A stretch of 11,033 nucleotides of DNA from an uncultured Desulfovibrionaceae bacterium (GTDB lineage Bacteria > Desulfobacterota > Desulfovibrionia > Desulfovibrionales > Desulfovibrionaceae), in contig CASQEL010000036.1 of NCBI GenBank assembly GCA_949427775.1, positions 1 through 11,033 on the forward strand. Reading direction: 5' to 3'. Positions 1-8,018 of the stretch are shown here, one piece after another (position 1 is the first letter of the stretch; each line of letters begins with the position of its first letter). A model generated the notes under the pieces. The model did no database searches, was not told the DNA's origin, and saw only the letters and a program-made list of their open reading frames with translations. The position numbers and the translations under genes were made by a program.

Positions 1-591
1 GTAGTCGTCGTTGGGGACAAAGCAGATTTCCTGGCTTTCCGTGGGCAGGGGGACCGCCAGTCCCCGTTTCTCAAGGGCGGCCACGGCGGCTTTTTTGGTA
101 ACGTCGGCCAGGGGAAACAACGCCCGCTTCAGACGTTCACCCGGTACCAGCGCAAGGAAGTAGCTTTGATCCTTGGCGGCATCCGCCCCCCGGCGCAGCG
201 AGAGGCCGTAGACAGGATGGCGCGTCAGCCCGGCGTAGTGGCCGGTGGCCAGGCGCCGGGCTCCCAGCATGGTCGCCGCGTCCAGTAGCGCGCCGAATTT
301 GATGCGTGCGTTGCAGCGGGCGCAGGGGTTGGGGGTATGCCCGGCCGTGTAGTCCTCCACAAAGGGCCGGATTACAGCCTCATCGAAAGCTTCGGTCATA
401 TCCGGAACATGGAGAGGAATACCCAGTCCGGCACAGACCCGGCGCAGATCGGGCGTCGGATCGGGGTGATCGTCCGCGGGAGGCAGAAAGCGTCCGTGCA
501 GAGCCAGAACGTCATGCCCCTGTTCCTTGAGCGCGCAGAGGGCGTAGAGGCTGTCGGCCCCCCCGCTCACGGCGACGGCGACGGTGGTCAC
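1..591 (-). CDS. mnmA: tRNA-specific 2-thiouridylase (MnmA-type), partial
   Basis: MnmA enzymes use ATP to activate U34 of certain tRNAs (Lys, Glu, Gln) and insert sulfur, giving 2-thiouridine in the wobble position. Only the first 197 residues are present; the gene continues past the left edge. Visible motifs in order are the PP-loop SGGADS (residues 9-14), NPCARCN (88-94, with Cys93 in the place of the first catalytic Cys), ATGHYA (115-120), KDQSYFL (140-146) and SQEICFV (186-192, with Cys190 as the second catalytic Cys). The PP-loop continues as LYAL rather than the usual VDSSVAA, and NPC-x-x-C adds an extra Cys, so this is a divergent branch. I chose the GTG at 591 because it places the first beta strand directly before the PP-loop. 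It begins 2 bases after the ATPase stop, so it is probably cotranscribed with the ABC importer. An alternative is another sulfurtransferase of the same PP-loop family, but the five motifs together favour MnmA. Confidence 0.87.
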   Translation of the reverse strand, partial: MTTVAVAVSGGADSLYALCALKEQGHDVLALHGRFLPPADDHPDPTPDLRRVCAGLGIPLHVPDMTEAFDEAVIRPFVEDYTAGHTPNPCARCNARIKFGALLDAATMLGARRLATGHYAGLTRHPVYGLSLRRGADAAKDQSYFLALVPGERLKRALFPLADVTKKAAVAALEKRGLAVPLPTESQEICFVPNDDY

Positions 592-593
592 GG

Positions 594-1326
<733 letters not shown>

Positions 1327-1343
<17 letters not shown>

Positions 1344-2151
1344 AATAGTTCAGCCTGGCTTCCATGAGGCTCACGGCTTTGGAGAGCAGAAGCGTGATAA
1401 TAAGGTAAATGATGGCGATGATGCTGTACGGTTCGAATTCCAGACCGTTGGCATTGGCGTAGCTGCGTCCCAGCCGCATGATGTCGTTCAGCGACGTGAC
1501 GGATACGAGGGAGGTGTCCTTGAGCATGGCGATGCATTCGTTGCCTACGGGGGGAAGAATGGTGCGCAGGGCCTGGGGAAGAATGACATGGCGCATGGTC
1601 TGAAAACGGGTGAAGCCCAACGAGCGGGCGGCCTCGGCCTGTCCCTTGGAGATGGCCTGGATGCCCGCGCGGAACACCTCGCCCATATAGGCGCCGTAGC
1701 AGACGCTGATGGCGATGACCGCCGAGGTCATGCTGTCCACCTGCACGAATTTGGCCAGTCCGTAGTAAATATAAAAAATCTGCACCAGGAGGGGAATGCC
1801 GCGGATGATTTCCACATAGGTGGAGGCCACGAGATTGAGCAACCGGTTGCGGGAGATGCGTCCCAGCCCGGTGAGCAGCCCCAGAGGCAACGCGCACATA
1901 ATGGACAGCAACGTTACCTGAAACGTCACCAGCAGGCCGTCCGACAGATAGATGAGGATTTCCTTGTAGGGTTGCGGCCACACGACGCACAGGGTGACCA
2001 GCGCACAGACAGCCAGGGTGAGAGAGATGGACCATGCGTTTATCAGTCGCCACTCGCGGGGATCGGGAATCGACGCGCCGTCGGCGACCATGATATGAAT
2101 GTTGCCGGCGCCTGTGCCGGTTGCCGGAGTGCCTGGTTTGTCTTCGGGCAT
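1327..2151 (-). CDS. Polar amino acid ABC transporter, permease (HisM/GlnP family)
   Basis: This is the inner-membrane channel subunit of the amino acid importer. The open frame could begin at 2202, but that ATG lies in the loop of a stem-loop and has no ribosome-binding site. The ATG at 2151 has AGGGG (2160-2164) eight bases upstream, giving 274 residues. A variable N-terminal tail of about 40 residues is followed by a hydrophobic segment and then the core membrane domain. The cytoplasmic coupling loop (EAA motif, residues about 173-192, with AEAARSLGF and RHVILPQAL) is clear and contacts the ATPase. The stretch IIRGIPLLVQIF is the conserved early part of the HisMQ permease domain. The last codons overlap the ATPase gene by 17 bases. 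Only one permease gene is present, so the channel is presumably a homodimer. Confidence 0.92.
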
Positions 2152-2178
2152 GGAGCAGGCCCCTGGAGTTGAGGTTCT

Positions 2179-2217
2179 GCCCTGTTTCCCGGCGCCTCGC
2201 ATGTCGGGAAACAGGGC
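2179..2217 (-). other. Perfect 13-bp intergenic stem-loop between binding protein and permease genes
   Basis: The arms 2179-2191 and 2205-2217 are exact reverse complements and enclose a 13-base loop. The structure lies in the 100-base gap between the binding-protein stop and the chosen permease start. No T-run follows on the minus strand. In other ABC operons, a stem-loop at this place protects the 3' end of the binding-protein message or causes partial termination, so that the binding protein is made in excess. I infer the same role here. Confidence 0.7.
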
Positions 2218-2251
2218 GGAGCTGTATCGCGAAATGATCGTCAGAGGGGGG

Positions 2252-2992
2252 CTATTTGCCCATCCACTTTTCCATCAGTTGCTTTTCGATGCCTTTTTCC
2301 TTGACGGCCTTGATGCCCTTGTTCAGGGTTTCGCGCAGTGCCGTATTGCCCTTTTTCACGACGAAGCCGTAGTATTCCACGTCGTCCGTCACCAGCGCGA
2401 TTTGGAGCTTGTTTTCAAATTCCTTGCGTTTGTTGGCATAGTAGCGGGCCACGGGTTCGTCGCAGATGACGGCGTCAAGGCGTCCGCTGGCGAGATCGCG
2501 CAGCGCCAGACCCACGTCGTCGTATTCGCGGATGTCCGCGTCGACTTTGCTGTTGCGCAGCACGAAAATGCCGGTGGTGCTGATTTGCCCGCCCACTTTC
2601 TTGCCTTTCAGATCCTGCAGGCTTTTGATGGACTGGCCCTTGGGCAGGGTGACGGCCTGATGTATTTCGCAGTACGGATCGCTGAAATCCAGCCGCTTCC
2701 GGCGTTCCGGCGTGATGGTCACGGAAGAGGCGATGATCTGATAGCGATCGCTGCCCACGCCCGTGAGAATGCCGTCCCAGGCCACGTTGCGCACTTCGAT
2801 GTCGATACCGGCCTCTTTGGCGACGGCATTGATATAGTCCGTGGAATAGCCGATGACATTTTTCTGGTTGTCAAGCAGTTCCATGGGCGGCCAGGTAGCG
2901 TCGGAGGCGACGATGTATTTTTTCCCGTCGGCCAGGGCGGAACCGGCCATAAGGGCCACGGCCAGCGACGCCAAAAGCAGCTTGCGAAACAT
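2252..2992 (-). CDS. Amino acid ABC transporter, periplasmic binding protein (SBP_bac_3)
   Basis: This protein captures an amino acid in the periplasm and delivers it to the permease. I chose the ATG at 2992, not the in-frame ATG at 3010, because AGGAG (2999-3003) lies six bases before it and the protein then begins directly with a signal peptide. That signal peptide is MFRKLLLASLAVALMAGSALA, with cleavage expected after residue 21. The 246 residues are normal for the family. Typical ligand-pocket elements are WPPMEL (34-39), TITPERR with Arg97 or Arg98 as the likely carboxylate ligand, LDFSDPY (101-107), STTG (138-141) and a late Asp in CDEP (177-180), which normally holds the amino group. 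It is the first gene of the importer operon and is separated from the permease by a stem-loop. Substrate specificity is not deducible beyond a polar amino acid. Confidence 0.94.
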   Translation of the reverse strand: MFRKLLLASLAVALMAGSALADGKKYIVASDATWPPMELLDNQKNVIGYSTDYINAVAKEAGIDIEVRNVAWDGILTGVGSDRYQIIASSVTITPERRKRLDFSDPYCEIHQAVTLPKGQSIKSLQDLKGKKVGGQISTTGIFVLRNSKVDADIREYDDVGLALRDLASGRLDAVICDEPVARYYANKRKEFENKLQIALVTDDVEYYGFVVKKGNTALRETLNKGIKAVKEKGIEKQLMEKWMGK

Positions 2993-3032
2993 GGTACACT
3001 CCTGTGGCAAAAAAGTTACATGGGAATGCCCA

Positions 3033-3061
3033 TCTATCGGTCATGGCCGGGGGCGTGTCAA
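3033..3061 (-). promoter_or_regulatory. Candidate sigma70 promoter for the amino acid importer operon
   Basis: A perfect -35 box TTGACA (3056-3061) is followed after 17 bases by a weak -10, GATAGA (3033-3038). Transcription would begin near 3026, giving a short leader of about 35 bases before the binding-protein ATG. The -10 matches the consensus poorly, so an activator may be needed or the true -10 may differ. Confidence 0.4.
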
Positions 3062-3154
3062 GCCTTGGAGCCGTTTTCGGCGGTTCCCGCGGCGTTTCGG
3101 CCCCTGAGCCCCGGCTTTCGCTCCGCACCCCTTGTATGCCCCCGTGCCGCGCCG

Positions 3155-3769
3155 TCAGAACCAGGCAAAAATTCCGGTTATCAGCACCGGAACCAGCATG
3201 GTCAGCACCATACCGGAAAAAACGCCCATGATGGCGTACCGTTCGCCGCCGTAGAGGGCGATAACCGGCAGGCAGGTGTCCATGGCGGCGGCTCCGGCCG
3301 TGGCCACGGGGGCGAATCCTCCGGCCAGCCGGACCAGCAGGGGCGCCAGAAGCATGGTGATCAACTCATGACTGATGTTGGCGATCAACGCCACAGAGCC
3401 CAGGGCGGGTTGCCCCATTCCCGCAATCATGACGCTGGACAGACTGTAATATCCGAACCCGGCCGCTACCCCCAGAACATCGCGCAGCGGCATGGCATGT
3501 CCCAAAAACGGCAGCAGTCCCCATATGACCAGGGAACCCAGGGCCGAGCCGAGGATGACGCTCATGGGCAGCAAGGCCACCCGCCAGCCGAGATCCCGCA
3601 CGATACGGAAGTTGCGGGTATCGAAGCCCATGCCCATACCCGCCACGAACAGCAGAATATACAGGGAAAGATCCAGCGCGCCGTCGCCCAGGGCGCGGGG
3701 AATCCATCCCAGTTTGCCCACAAGGATGCCGGCGGCGAAACAGGCCAGAATAAGCAGTCCGTTTTTCAC
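3155..3769 (-). CDS. LysO-type amino acid exporter, C-terminal half (DUF340)
   Basis: The protein is a 204-residue membrane protein with about six hydrophobic segments and no signal peptide. It matches the C-terminal two thirds of LysO (YbjE), which exports lysine and its toxic analogue thialysine in E. coli. The supporting motifs are GFGYYSLSSV (104-113), HELITMLLAP (134-143), AAMDTCLPVI (161-170) and the final LVPVLI segment; each has a recognisable counterpart in E. coli LysO. It begins with GTG, and its first base precedes the TGA of the upstream half in a GTGA overlap, so translation is very likely coupled. The two products should assemble into one transporter. Lysine as substrate is inferred from the family and not shown here; another amino acid is possible. 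Confidence 0.85.
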   Translation of the reverse strand: MKNGLLILACFAAGILVGKLGWIPRALGDGALDLSLYILLFVAGMGMGFDTRNFRIVRDLGWRVALLPMSVILGSALGSLVIWGLLPFLGHAMPLRDVLGVAAGFGYYSLSSVMIAGMGQPALGSVALIANISHELITMLLAPLLVRLAGGFAPVATAGAAAMDTCLPVIALYGGERYAIMGVFSGMVLTMLVPVLITGIFAWF

Positions 3770-4092
3770 TGTCGGTTTTCCCCCCCGGAAGAGCGCAGCA
3801 GCGTGGCGCTGAAAATACGGACGACCACCAGACTGCCCGCGGCGCAGGCGATGCCGATGGAGATGCCGCGCAGGCCCAGTTCGCTGATGCGGGACAACAG
3901 ATCCTCATCGGCGCCGAGACTCACGCCCAGCAGAAACAGCAGCGCATAGATGATGCCCGAGGCCGTGCCGTTGGCCGTGCGCACGGCAAGAGGCCGCCGC
4001 CGCAGCAGATACCCCGCGGGAATGCCCGCCAGAATGCATCCGATATAGCTTAACGGCATATCGGCCAGCAGATCGCAGAACGCTGTCCACAT
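3766..4092 (-). CDS. LysO-type amino acid exporter, N-terminal half (DUF340)
   Basis: This 108-residue membrane protein has three hydrophobic segments (about 13-30, 45-60 and 72-92). The middle segment, IIYALLFLLGVSLG, followed by LLSRI, resembles the N-terminal part of E. coli LysO. It lacks the GFG-YSLS and HELI motifs, which are in the adjoining downstream gene, so each gene encodes only part of a full-length exporter. In E. coli the two parts are one chain of about 300 residues. The end of the protein (SSGGENRQ) is hydrophilic and the stop overlaps the next start by 4 bases, which looks like a stable two-gene arrangement and not a recent frameshift. The start has no clear ribosome-binding site; it lies 9 bases after the stop of the NYN gene and may be translated by coupling to it. 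Confidence 0.8.
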   Translation of the reverse strand: MWTAFCDLLADMPLSYIGCILAGIPAGYLLRRRPLAVRTANGTASGIIYALLFLLGVSLGADEDLLSRISELGLRGISIGIACAAGSLVVVRIFSATLLRSSGGENRQ

Positions 4093-4101
4093 GCTGTGTC
4101 G

Positions 4102-4701
4102 CTACCAGTTTTGCGCGGAATCGGCGGAGCCCAGGGAGGCCATGCCGTCGCTGGGGCGTTCCTCGGTCAGAGCCTGCTGTATGAACCAGTCTTCGCGGAT
4201 GCGCCACGAAGCCGCCGCGGTATAGGCCGGAGAGGAATAGCCCACGGAGAGCACGAGGGTGCGCCGGGCGTGCTCCTGAAGCCGGATGAGCAGGGGGGTG
4301 AAGTCCGCGTCACCCGACAGAATGATGAATTCGTCAAAACGGGTGGAGTGCGAGAGGTCGTCCATGCAATCCATGACCAGATGGATGTCGGTGCTGGTTT
4401 TGCCCTGGTTGGTCAGGGGCGGACAGTCCACCACCTGGAACGCGCCGCGGATGAAATGGTAGCGAAATTCCTGGTATCTCTGGGGATTGAGGTAGCACAT
4501 GCGTTTGAGAATACGGCGGCGGACGCCGTCGCCGTAGAGCATGCGCAACGCATGTATTTCCAGCCACTTGACCCATCGGTGGGGCATGGTGCCGAAAGCG
4601 CGCGCCGCATCCGGATCCATTTCAAGAAATCGTGTGTAAATATTGTCGAAATCTACGTAAAGCGCACTGTATACTTCTTCAAAACCGGCGAATCGTCCCA
4701 T
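4102..4701 (-). CDS. NYN/LabA-type PIN-fold protein, putative ribonuclease
   Basis: The protein has 199 residues. The NYN domain is a PIN-like nuclease fold that uses clustered acidic residues and a metal ion to cut RNA. The characteristic elements are visible in order: ALYVDFDNIY (Asp17 and Asp19), GKTSTDIHLVMDCM (Lys101, Asp105, Asp111) and FIILSGDADFTPLL (Asp131, Asp133). All expected acidic positions are kept, so an active enzyme is likely. About 25 residues after the core are low-complexity, and there is no C-terminal RNA-binding (OST-HTH) domain such as many longer relatives carry. AAAGGA lies just before the ATG at a good distance. Its stop is 9 bases before the LysO N-half gene, so the two are probably cotranscribed. 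Its RNA target is unknown. Confidence 0.85.
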   Translation of the reverse strand: MGRFAGFEEVYSALYVDFDNIYTRFLEMDPDAARAFGTMPHRWVKWLEIHALRMLYGDGVRRRILKRMCYLNPQRYQEFRYHFIRGAFQVVDCPPLTNQGKTSTDIHLVMDCMDDLSHSTRFDEFIILSGDADFTPLLIRLQEHARRTLVLSVGYSSPAYTAAASWRIREDWFIQQALTEERPSDGMASLGSADSAQNW

Positions 4702-5028
4702 AGATAATCCTTTATTTCTGTAATAGCAACGTCAGCATAAACCAAACGTCATGCTTTCATAATGCCGCAAGGCAAGCTTCCTTGCAAGAAAAAACATAGT
4801 GCTTTGCTTGAGGATGAGCACTGCTGATTTTACGGAATCCGCAACAGAAAGCGGCTTCGCGCTGCCGCACGCCGGGCGCACGCGCCCGTCTTGACGGGGA
4901 AACCATATGGGCTATCATTATGCGTTTCCGTGTCTGACGGTGGAAAACTTCCGTTCCGAGAACGGGCGGCCTCGGCATGCCGCGCTGCGGGCATGGTAAA
5001 AAATCTCTTCTTGCCAAGGAAGGGTTAC
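4702..5028. other. Intergenic region between divergent units
   Basis: This 327-base region separates the leftward NYN gene from the rightward oxidoreductase cassette and must carry both promoters. The NYN-proximal part is AT-rich and holds two direct copies of AACGTCA (4728-4734 and 4745-4751) and a 6-bp inverted repeat (4767-4772 with 4780-4785). The right part is GC-rich and holds a promoter candidate at 4891-4918 and two small hairpins (4873-4888 and 4951-4965). A leftward open frame across 4757-5017 has no ribosome-binding site and no recognisable content, so I do not call it a gene. Confidence 0.6.
4891..4918 (+). promoter_or_regulatory. Candidate sigma70 promoter for the oxidoreductase cassette
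   Basis: TTGACG (4891-4896) and TATCAT (4913-4918) each match the consensus at five of six positions and are 16 bases apart. The predicted transcript would begin near 4925 and have a leader of about 100 bases that includes a 6-bp hairpin (4951-4956 with 4960-4965). Confidence 0.45.
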
Positions 5029-5451
5029 GTGAAAAACACAGCCAACGCCCCGGTATCGCCGGGGGAAGAATGTCGGGCCATTTACCGGACGCTGTTTCCG
5101 GGACGGCGCGTGCCGGAAGGCATGGAAGCGCGCTATGAAAAGGCGCATGCGGATCTGTCCGTCGCCGCGGAAGGCGCGGAACAGACGCTTATCGCCCGTT
5201 GCATCCGGCGGGGAAAAGATCTGGAGGCCGTGGAGATCTATCTGCGCAGCCGTTCCCAGGCCAATCTCCTGACCGTCAAGTTCCGCCTGGTGTCGTATCT
5301 GGCGGAGACGACCGCCGGGCATTATCGGGTTTTCTGCAATGATCGCCGGATTCCCTGGATCCGGGTGGGCGTGTGCGGCGTATGGTATTGCGCCCTCACA
5401 TTGTACAAACGCTGCAAGGGAGGCATCCATGTCCGCCAATGCGCCGTATGA
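5029..5451 (+). CDS. Small unrecognised protein with C-terminal membrane-like helix
   Basis: I do not recognise this family. I chose the GTG at 5029 because AAGGA (5016-5020) stands eight bases before it; the open frame extends further upstream, but there it overlaps the promoter candidate. The product has 140 residues. Residues 1-75 are charged and probably helical. Residues 76-105 look amphipathic. Residues 111-126 (IRVGVCGVWYCALTLY) are hydrophobic and are followed by a basic stretch, as for a single membrane anchor or membrane-touching helix with its C-terminus in the cytoplasm. There are seven Cys (15, 58, 103, 116, 121, 129, 138), four of them in the last 25 residues. Its end overlaps the GMC-type gene by 23 bases, so the two are coupled. 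A plausible role is an anchor or small subunit for that oxidoreductase, comparable to small subunits of membrane-bound dehydrogenases, but no sequence motif shows it. Confidence 0.65.
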   Translation: MKNTANAPVSPGEECRAIYRTLFPGRRVPEGMEARYEKAHADLSVAAEGAEQTLIARCIRRGKDLEAVEIYLRSRSQANLLTVKFRLVSYLAETTAGHYRVFCNDRRIPWIRVGVCGVWYCALTLYKRCKGGIHVRQCAV

Positions 5452-7024
5452 TGTTCTGATTGTGGGCACGGGGCCCGCCGGCGCGGCCGCTTGTCTGGAA
5501 CTGGCCGGAAAGGGGCTGCGCGTGGGCGTTGTGGACGTGGGCAACACGCCCCCCGCCCACAACATCAGGGGCCGTTTCTACGACATCAAGCGCGCGCCGG
5601 GTCCCAATCTGGACGACATTCTGGGGCCGAACCACGAGTATCTGATCGGCATTTTCGGGCACTACGTCATGCCCAAAAACCGGCCGCCCAGGTTCCGCTA
5701 CGTGCTCAAGGACGCGGAGCAGCTCACGCCGGTGGTTTCCGACAATTTTCAGGGCAATTTCAGCTATTCTCTGGGGGGGCTCGCCAATATCTGGGGCGGG
5801 CAGCTCGTGCGCTACGATGATGCGGATCTGAAGGAATTTCCGTTCGGCGCGGCGGCCCTGGAACCCTACTACCGGCGTTTGGATCGGGAAATCGGCATCA
5901 GCGGGGAAAACGACGATCTGACCCGCTTTTACGGCGCGCAGGAGGATCTGCTCCCGCCGTTGCGCCTGATGGACAACGGCCGATGCCTGTTGCGCCGTTA
6001 CCGCCGGTGGCGGCGACATCTCAATGCCCGCGGCGTGTATATCGGCCGTCCGCGCGCGGGCATCCTTACCCGTCCGCACAACGGCCGCCCGGCCCATGCC
6101 TACGAGGCGGCGGAGTTTTTTCGACCCGACATCACCTCCATCTATTCTCCGGCCTACACTATGGAGCGCCTGATACGGGAAAAGGCCGTGGAGTATCTGC
6201 CGGGCCTGTTCGCCGAGCGTTTCACGGAGTTTCCCGACAAGGTGGAACTGACGGCGCGCGAAGTGCGCGGGGGCGGATTGCGGCAGATCGTCGCCCGTTC
6301 GCTCCTGCTCTGCGCCGGAGCCATGGGCTCGGCCCGTCTGGCCCTGAACTCCCTGGCGACGCCGGGCACGAAAATCGCCATCGCCGACAACCTGCTGTCG
6401 TACATTCCGTTCATCAATCCCACGTTGCTCGGCGCGCCGCAGGATGTCGATTCGCTCTATATGCAGCTCAATCTGTGCTACAAACGGCCGGAACAGCCGC
6501 TGGTCATGGGCACCTTCTACGGGATTTCCGGCCTGCTGGCGTCGGATTTCCTCACGGATACGCCGGTCACCTTCCCGTGCGCCGTCAAGCTGGTGCCGCT
6601 CATGACGTCGGCCATGATGGTGCTGCATCTGTGGCACGCCGCCCGTCCCGACATCAGCCGGAACCAGCTCTGGATCGACGAGAGCGGCGCGGTGCACGTC
6701 AATTATACGGATACCCTGGACGGCCGGGTGGAGCGGGAACTGATCGGCCAGATGCTGAAGCTGGGCTATCTGGCGCTGCCCGGTTGGGTCAAGTACCCCC
6801 AGGCGGGCAACAGCTTCCACTATTCCGGCACGCTGCCCATGCGTGAGCATCCCGGCCCCTTTGAAACCTCGCCCGACGGTCTGCTGCACGGCACGGCGCG
6901 GGTCTACGCGGCGGACGGCGCGGCCTTTGCGGCGCTGTCGGCCAAAAACCTGTCGTTGACCATCATGGCCAACGCCATGCGCGTGGCGGAACGGCTCGGC
7001 GATTCCCTGCTGGCGGCGAGGTAG
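5429..7024 (+). CDS. GMC-type FAD-dependent oxidoreductase
   Basis: GMC enzymes oxidise alcohols, often sugars or sterols, with FAD. I chose the ATG at 5429 (531 residues), preceded by AAGGGAGG at a good distance; earlier in-frame starts lie inside the upstream gene. The FAD-binding fold is clear: YDVLIVGTGPAGAA (7-20), with GxGxxG, then an acidic end of the second strand. GGLANIWGG (116-124) is the usual FAD-contacting loop. LLLCAGAMGSARLAL (292-306) is the second conserved GMC element. At the C-terminus, FHYSGTLPM (463-471) supplies the active-site His464, and VYAADG followed by LTIMANAMRVAE closes the FAD site. There is no signal peptide or twin-arginine motif, so it acts in the cytoplasm unless the small upstream protein tethers it to the membrane. 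The substrate is unknown. A close neighbour family with the same fold could be meant by some databases (glucose-methanol-choline or FAD-dependent sugar oxidase). Confidence 0.85.
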   Translation: MSANAPYDVLIVGTGPAGAAACLELAGKGLRVGVVDVGNTPPAHNIRGRFYDIKRAPGPNLDDILGPNHEYLIGIFGHYVMPKNRPPRFRYVLKDAEQLTPVVSDNFQGNFSYSLGGLANIWGGQLVRYDDADLKEFPFGAAALEPYYRRLDREIGISGENDDLTRFYGAQEDLLPPLRLMDNGRCLLRRYRRWRRHLNARGVYIGRPRAGILTRPHNGRPAHAYEAAEFFRPDITSIYSPAYTMERLIREKAVEYLPGLFAERFTEFPDKVELTAREVRGGGLRQIVARSLLLCAGAMGSARLALNSLATPGTKIAIADNLLSYIPFINPTLLGAPQDVDSLYMQLNLCYKRPEQPLVMGTFYGISGLLASDFLTDTPVTFPCAVKLVPLMTSAMMVLHLWHAARPDISRNQLWIDESGAVHVNYTDTLDGRVERELIGQMLKLGYLALPGWVKYPQAGNSFHYSGTLPMREHPGPFETSPDGLLHGTARVYAADGAAFAALSAKNLSLTIMANAMRVAERLGDSLLAAR

Positions 7025-7028
7025 CGGC

Positions 7029-7901
7029 ATGCGCGTCCTCGTCACCGGCGGCAGCGGATTCATCGGCGGATATGCGGCGGCGGCCCTGCTCGAGGCCGGG
7101 CATGCGGTGGAAAGTCTTCAGCGCGCGCCTTCCCGGCCGGTGACGGCCGGAGGGCGGACGTTGTCCGTGCCCGTGCGTATTTTGCACACCGGCATGCGCC
7201 CCGAACCCGAACTTTTCGCCGGGGCCGACGCCGTGGTGCATCTCATTCACGACAAGGACCTGACCGAAGCGCGGTCGGATGCCTTTGCGGGCTGGTACGA
7301 CGCGGCGGAGCGGGCGGCGGCCGCGTCCGGGGCGCGCCAGATCTATGTCTCGTCCTATTCCGCCCGGCCGGACGCCGTGTCGGTTTACGGACGGACCAAG
7401 TACCGGGTGGAACAGCTTTTTCTGGAGCGCGGGCACAGCGTCGTTCGTCCCGGCCTGGTCCTGGGCGCGGGCGGCATTTTCGGGCGCATTCTGGGCATCG
7501 TGCGGCGGACGCCCGTGGTGCCGGTGCCCGGCGGCAGCCGGGACAAGATGCCTTATGTCTCCGTGCGGGCCCTGGGAGCGGCGCTGGAAAAGATGGTCGC
7601 GTTGCCTGTTCCCCCTCGCGAGGTCAACGCCTTCGGCGCGGAGTTGAGCGATCTGCCCGCGCTGTTGCGGACGGCCGCGCGGATCGAAGGTCTGCGCCGC
7701 TGGTTTGTGCCGGCGCCCGTGGGGTTGACGCTGGCCGGACTGCTGCTGGCGGAACGCTGCGGGCTGCGTTTGCCCGTGACCAGCGACAATCTGCGCGGCA
7801 CTATGGTCAATCAGACCGCTTGCCATTTCTCCAACCTGCGGGAAACGCTGGGTATCGAAGAAAGCGTGGAGCAGGCGGTGCGCGCGGCCCTGAAAGCCTG
7901 A
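7029..7901 (+). CDS. Atypical short-chain dehydrogenase / NAD-dependent epimerase-dehydratase family protein
   Basis: The 290-residue protein starts with a Rossmann NAD(P) motif, TGGSGFIG (6-13). It keeps the strand YVSSYSA (106-112) with candidate catalytic Ser, and YGRTK (Tyr120, Lys124), the YxxxK pair of extended SDR enzymes. RPGLVLG (140-146) is also typical. The second strand ends in SLQR, so the acidic NAD-ribose ligand is not evident, and NADP or a structural role is possible. The C-terminal 90 residues are short and partly hydrophobic (230-246), as in NDUFA9-like atypical SDRs and unlike full sugar epimerases. The gene starts 4 bases after the GMC stop with GAGG upstream, so it is in the same operon. 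Together with the GMC enzyme it suggests sequential oxidation and reduction of one substrate, perhaps a glycan or lipid precursor, but this is inference. Confidence 0.85.
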   Translation: MRVLVTGGSGFIGGYAAAALLEAGHAVESLQRAPSRPVTAGGRTLSVPVRILHTGMRPEPELFAGADAVVHLIHDKDLTEARSDAFAGWYDAAERAAAASGARQIYVSSYSARPDAVSVYGRTKYRVEQLFLERGHSVVRPGLVLGAGGIFGRILGIVRRTPVVPVPGGSRDKMPYVSVRALGAALEKMVALPVPPREVNAFGAELSDLPALLRTAARIEGLRRWFVPAPVGLTLAGLLLAERCGLRLPVTSDNLRGTMVNQTACHFSNLRETLGIEESVEQAVRAALKA

Positions 7902-8018
7902 ACGTCGCCGGGCGGGCAGAATACGGATGTTTCGCGCCACGCGCCGCGCGCGGAAGCCGTGGAAGGGCGGTTGGCCGTACTGATTCCGTTGTATATGTTA
8001 TTTTGTAATATAAGGAGT

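Noticed and set aside
2200..2202. ATG at 2202 as the permease start
   Set aside because: It lies in the stem-loop loop and has no ribosome-binding site; the ATG at 2151 has AGGGG at eight bases.
2099..3949. Rightward 616-codon open frame across the binding protein and exporter genes
   Set aside because: It is a shadow of two well-supported minus-strand gene groups, with a Gln/His/Gly-rich composition and no motif.
4757..5017. Leftward 86-codon open frame in the intergenic region upstream of the NYN gene
   Set aside because: It begins with TTG, has no ribosome-binding site, has an arginine- and cysteine-rich composition without recognisable motifs, and overlaps the promoter candidates.
5396..7063. 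Long leftward open frame antisense to the GMC gene (555 codons)
   Set aside because: It mirrors the GMC gene in GC-rich DNA. The product is rich in Arg, His and Gln and has no domain, while the plus-strand frame has clear FAD motifs.
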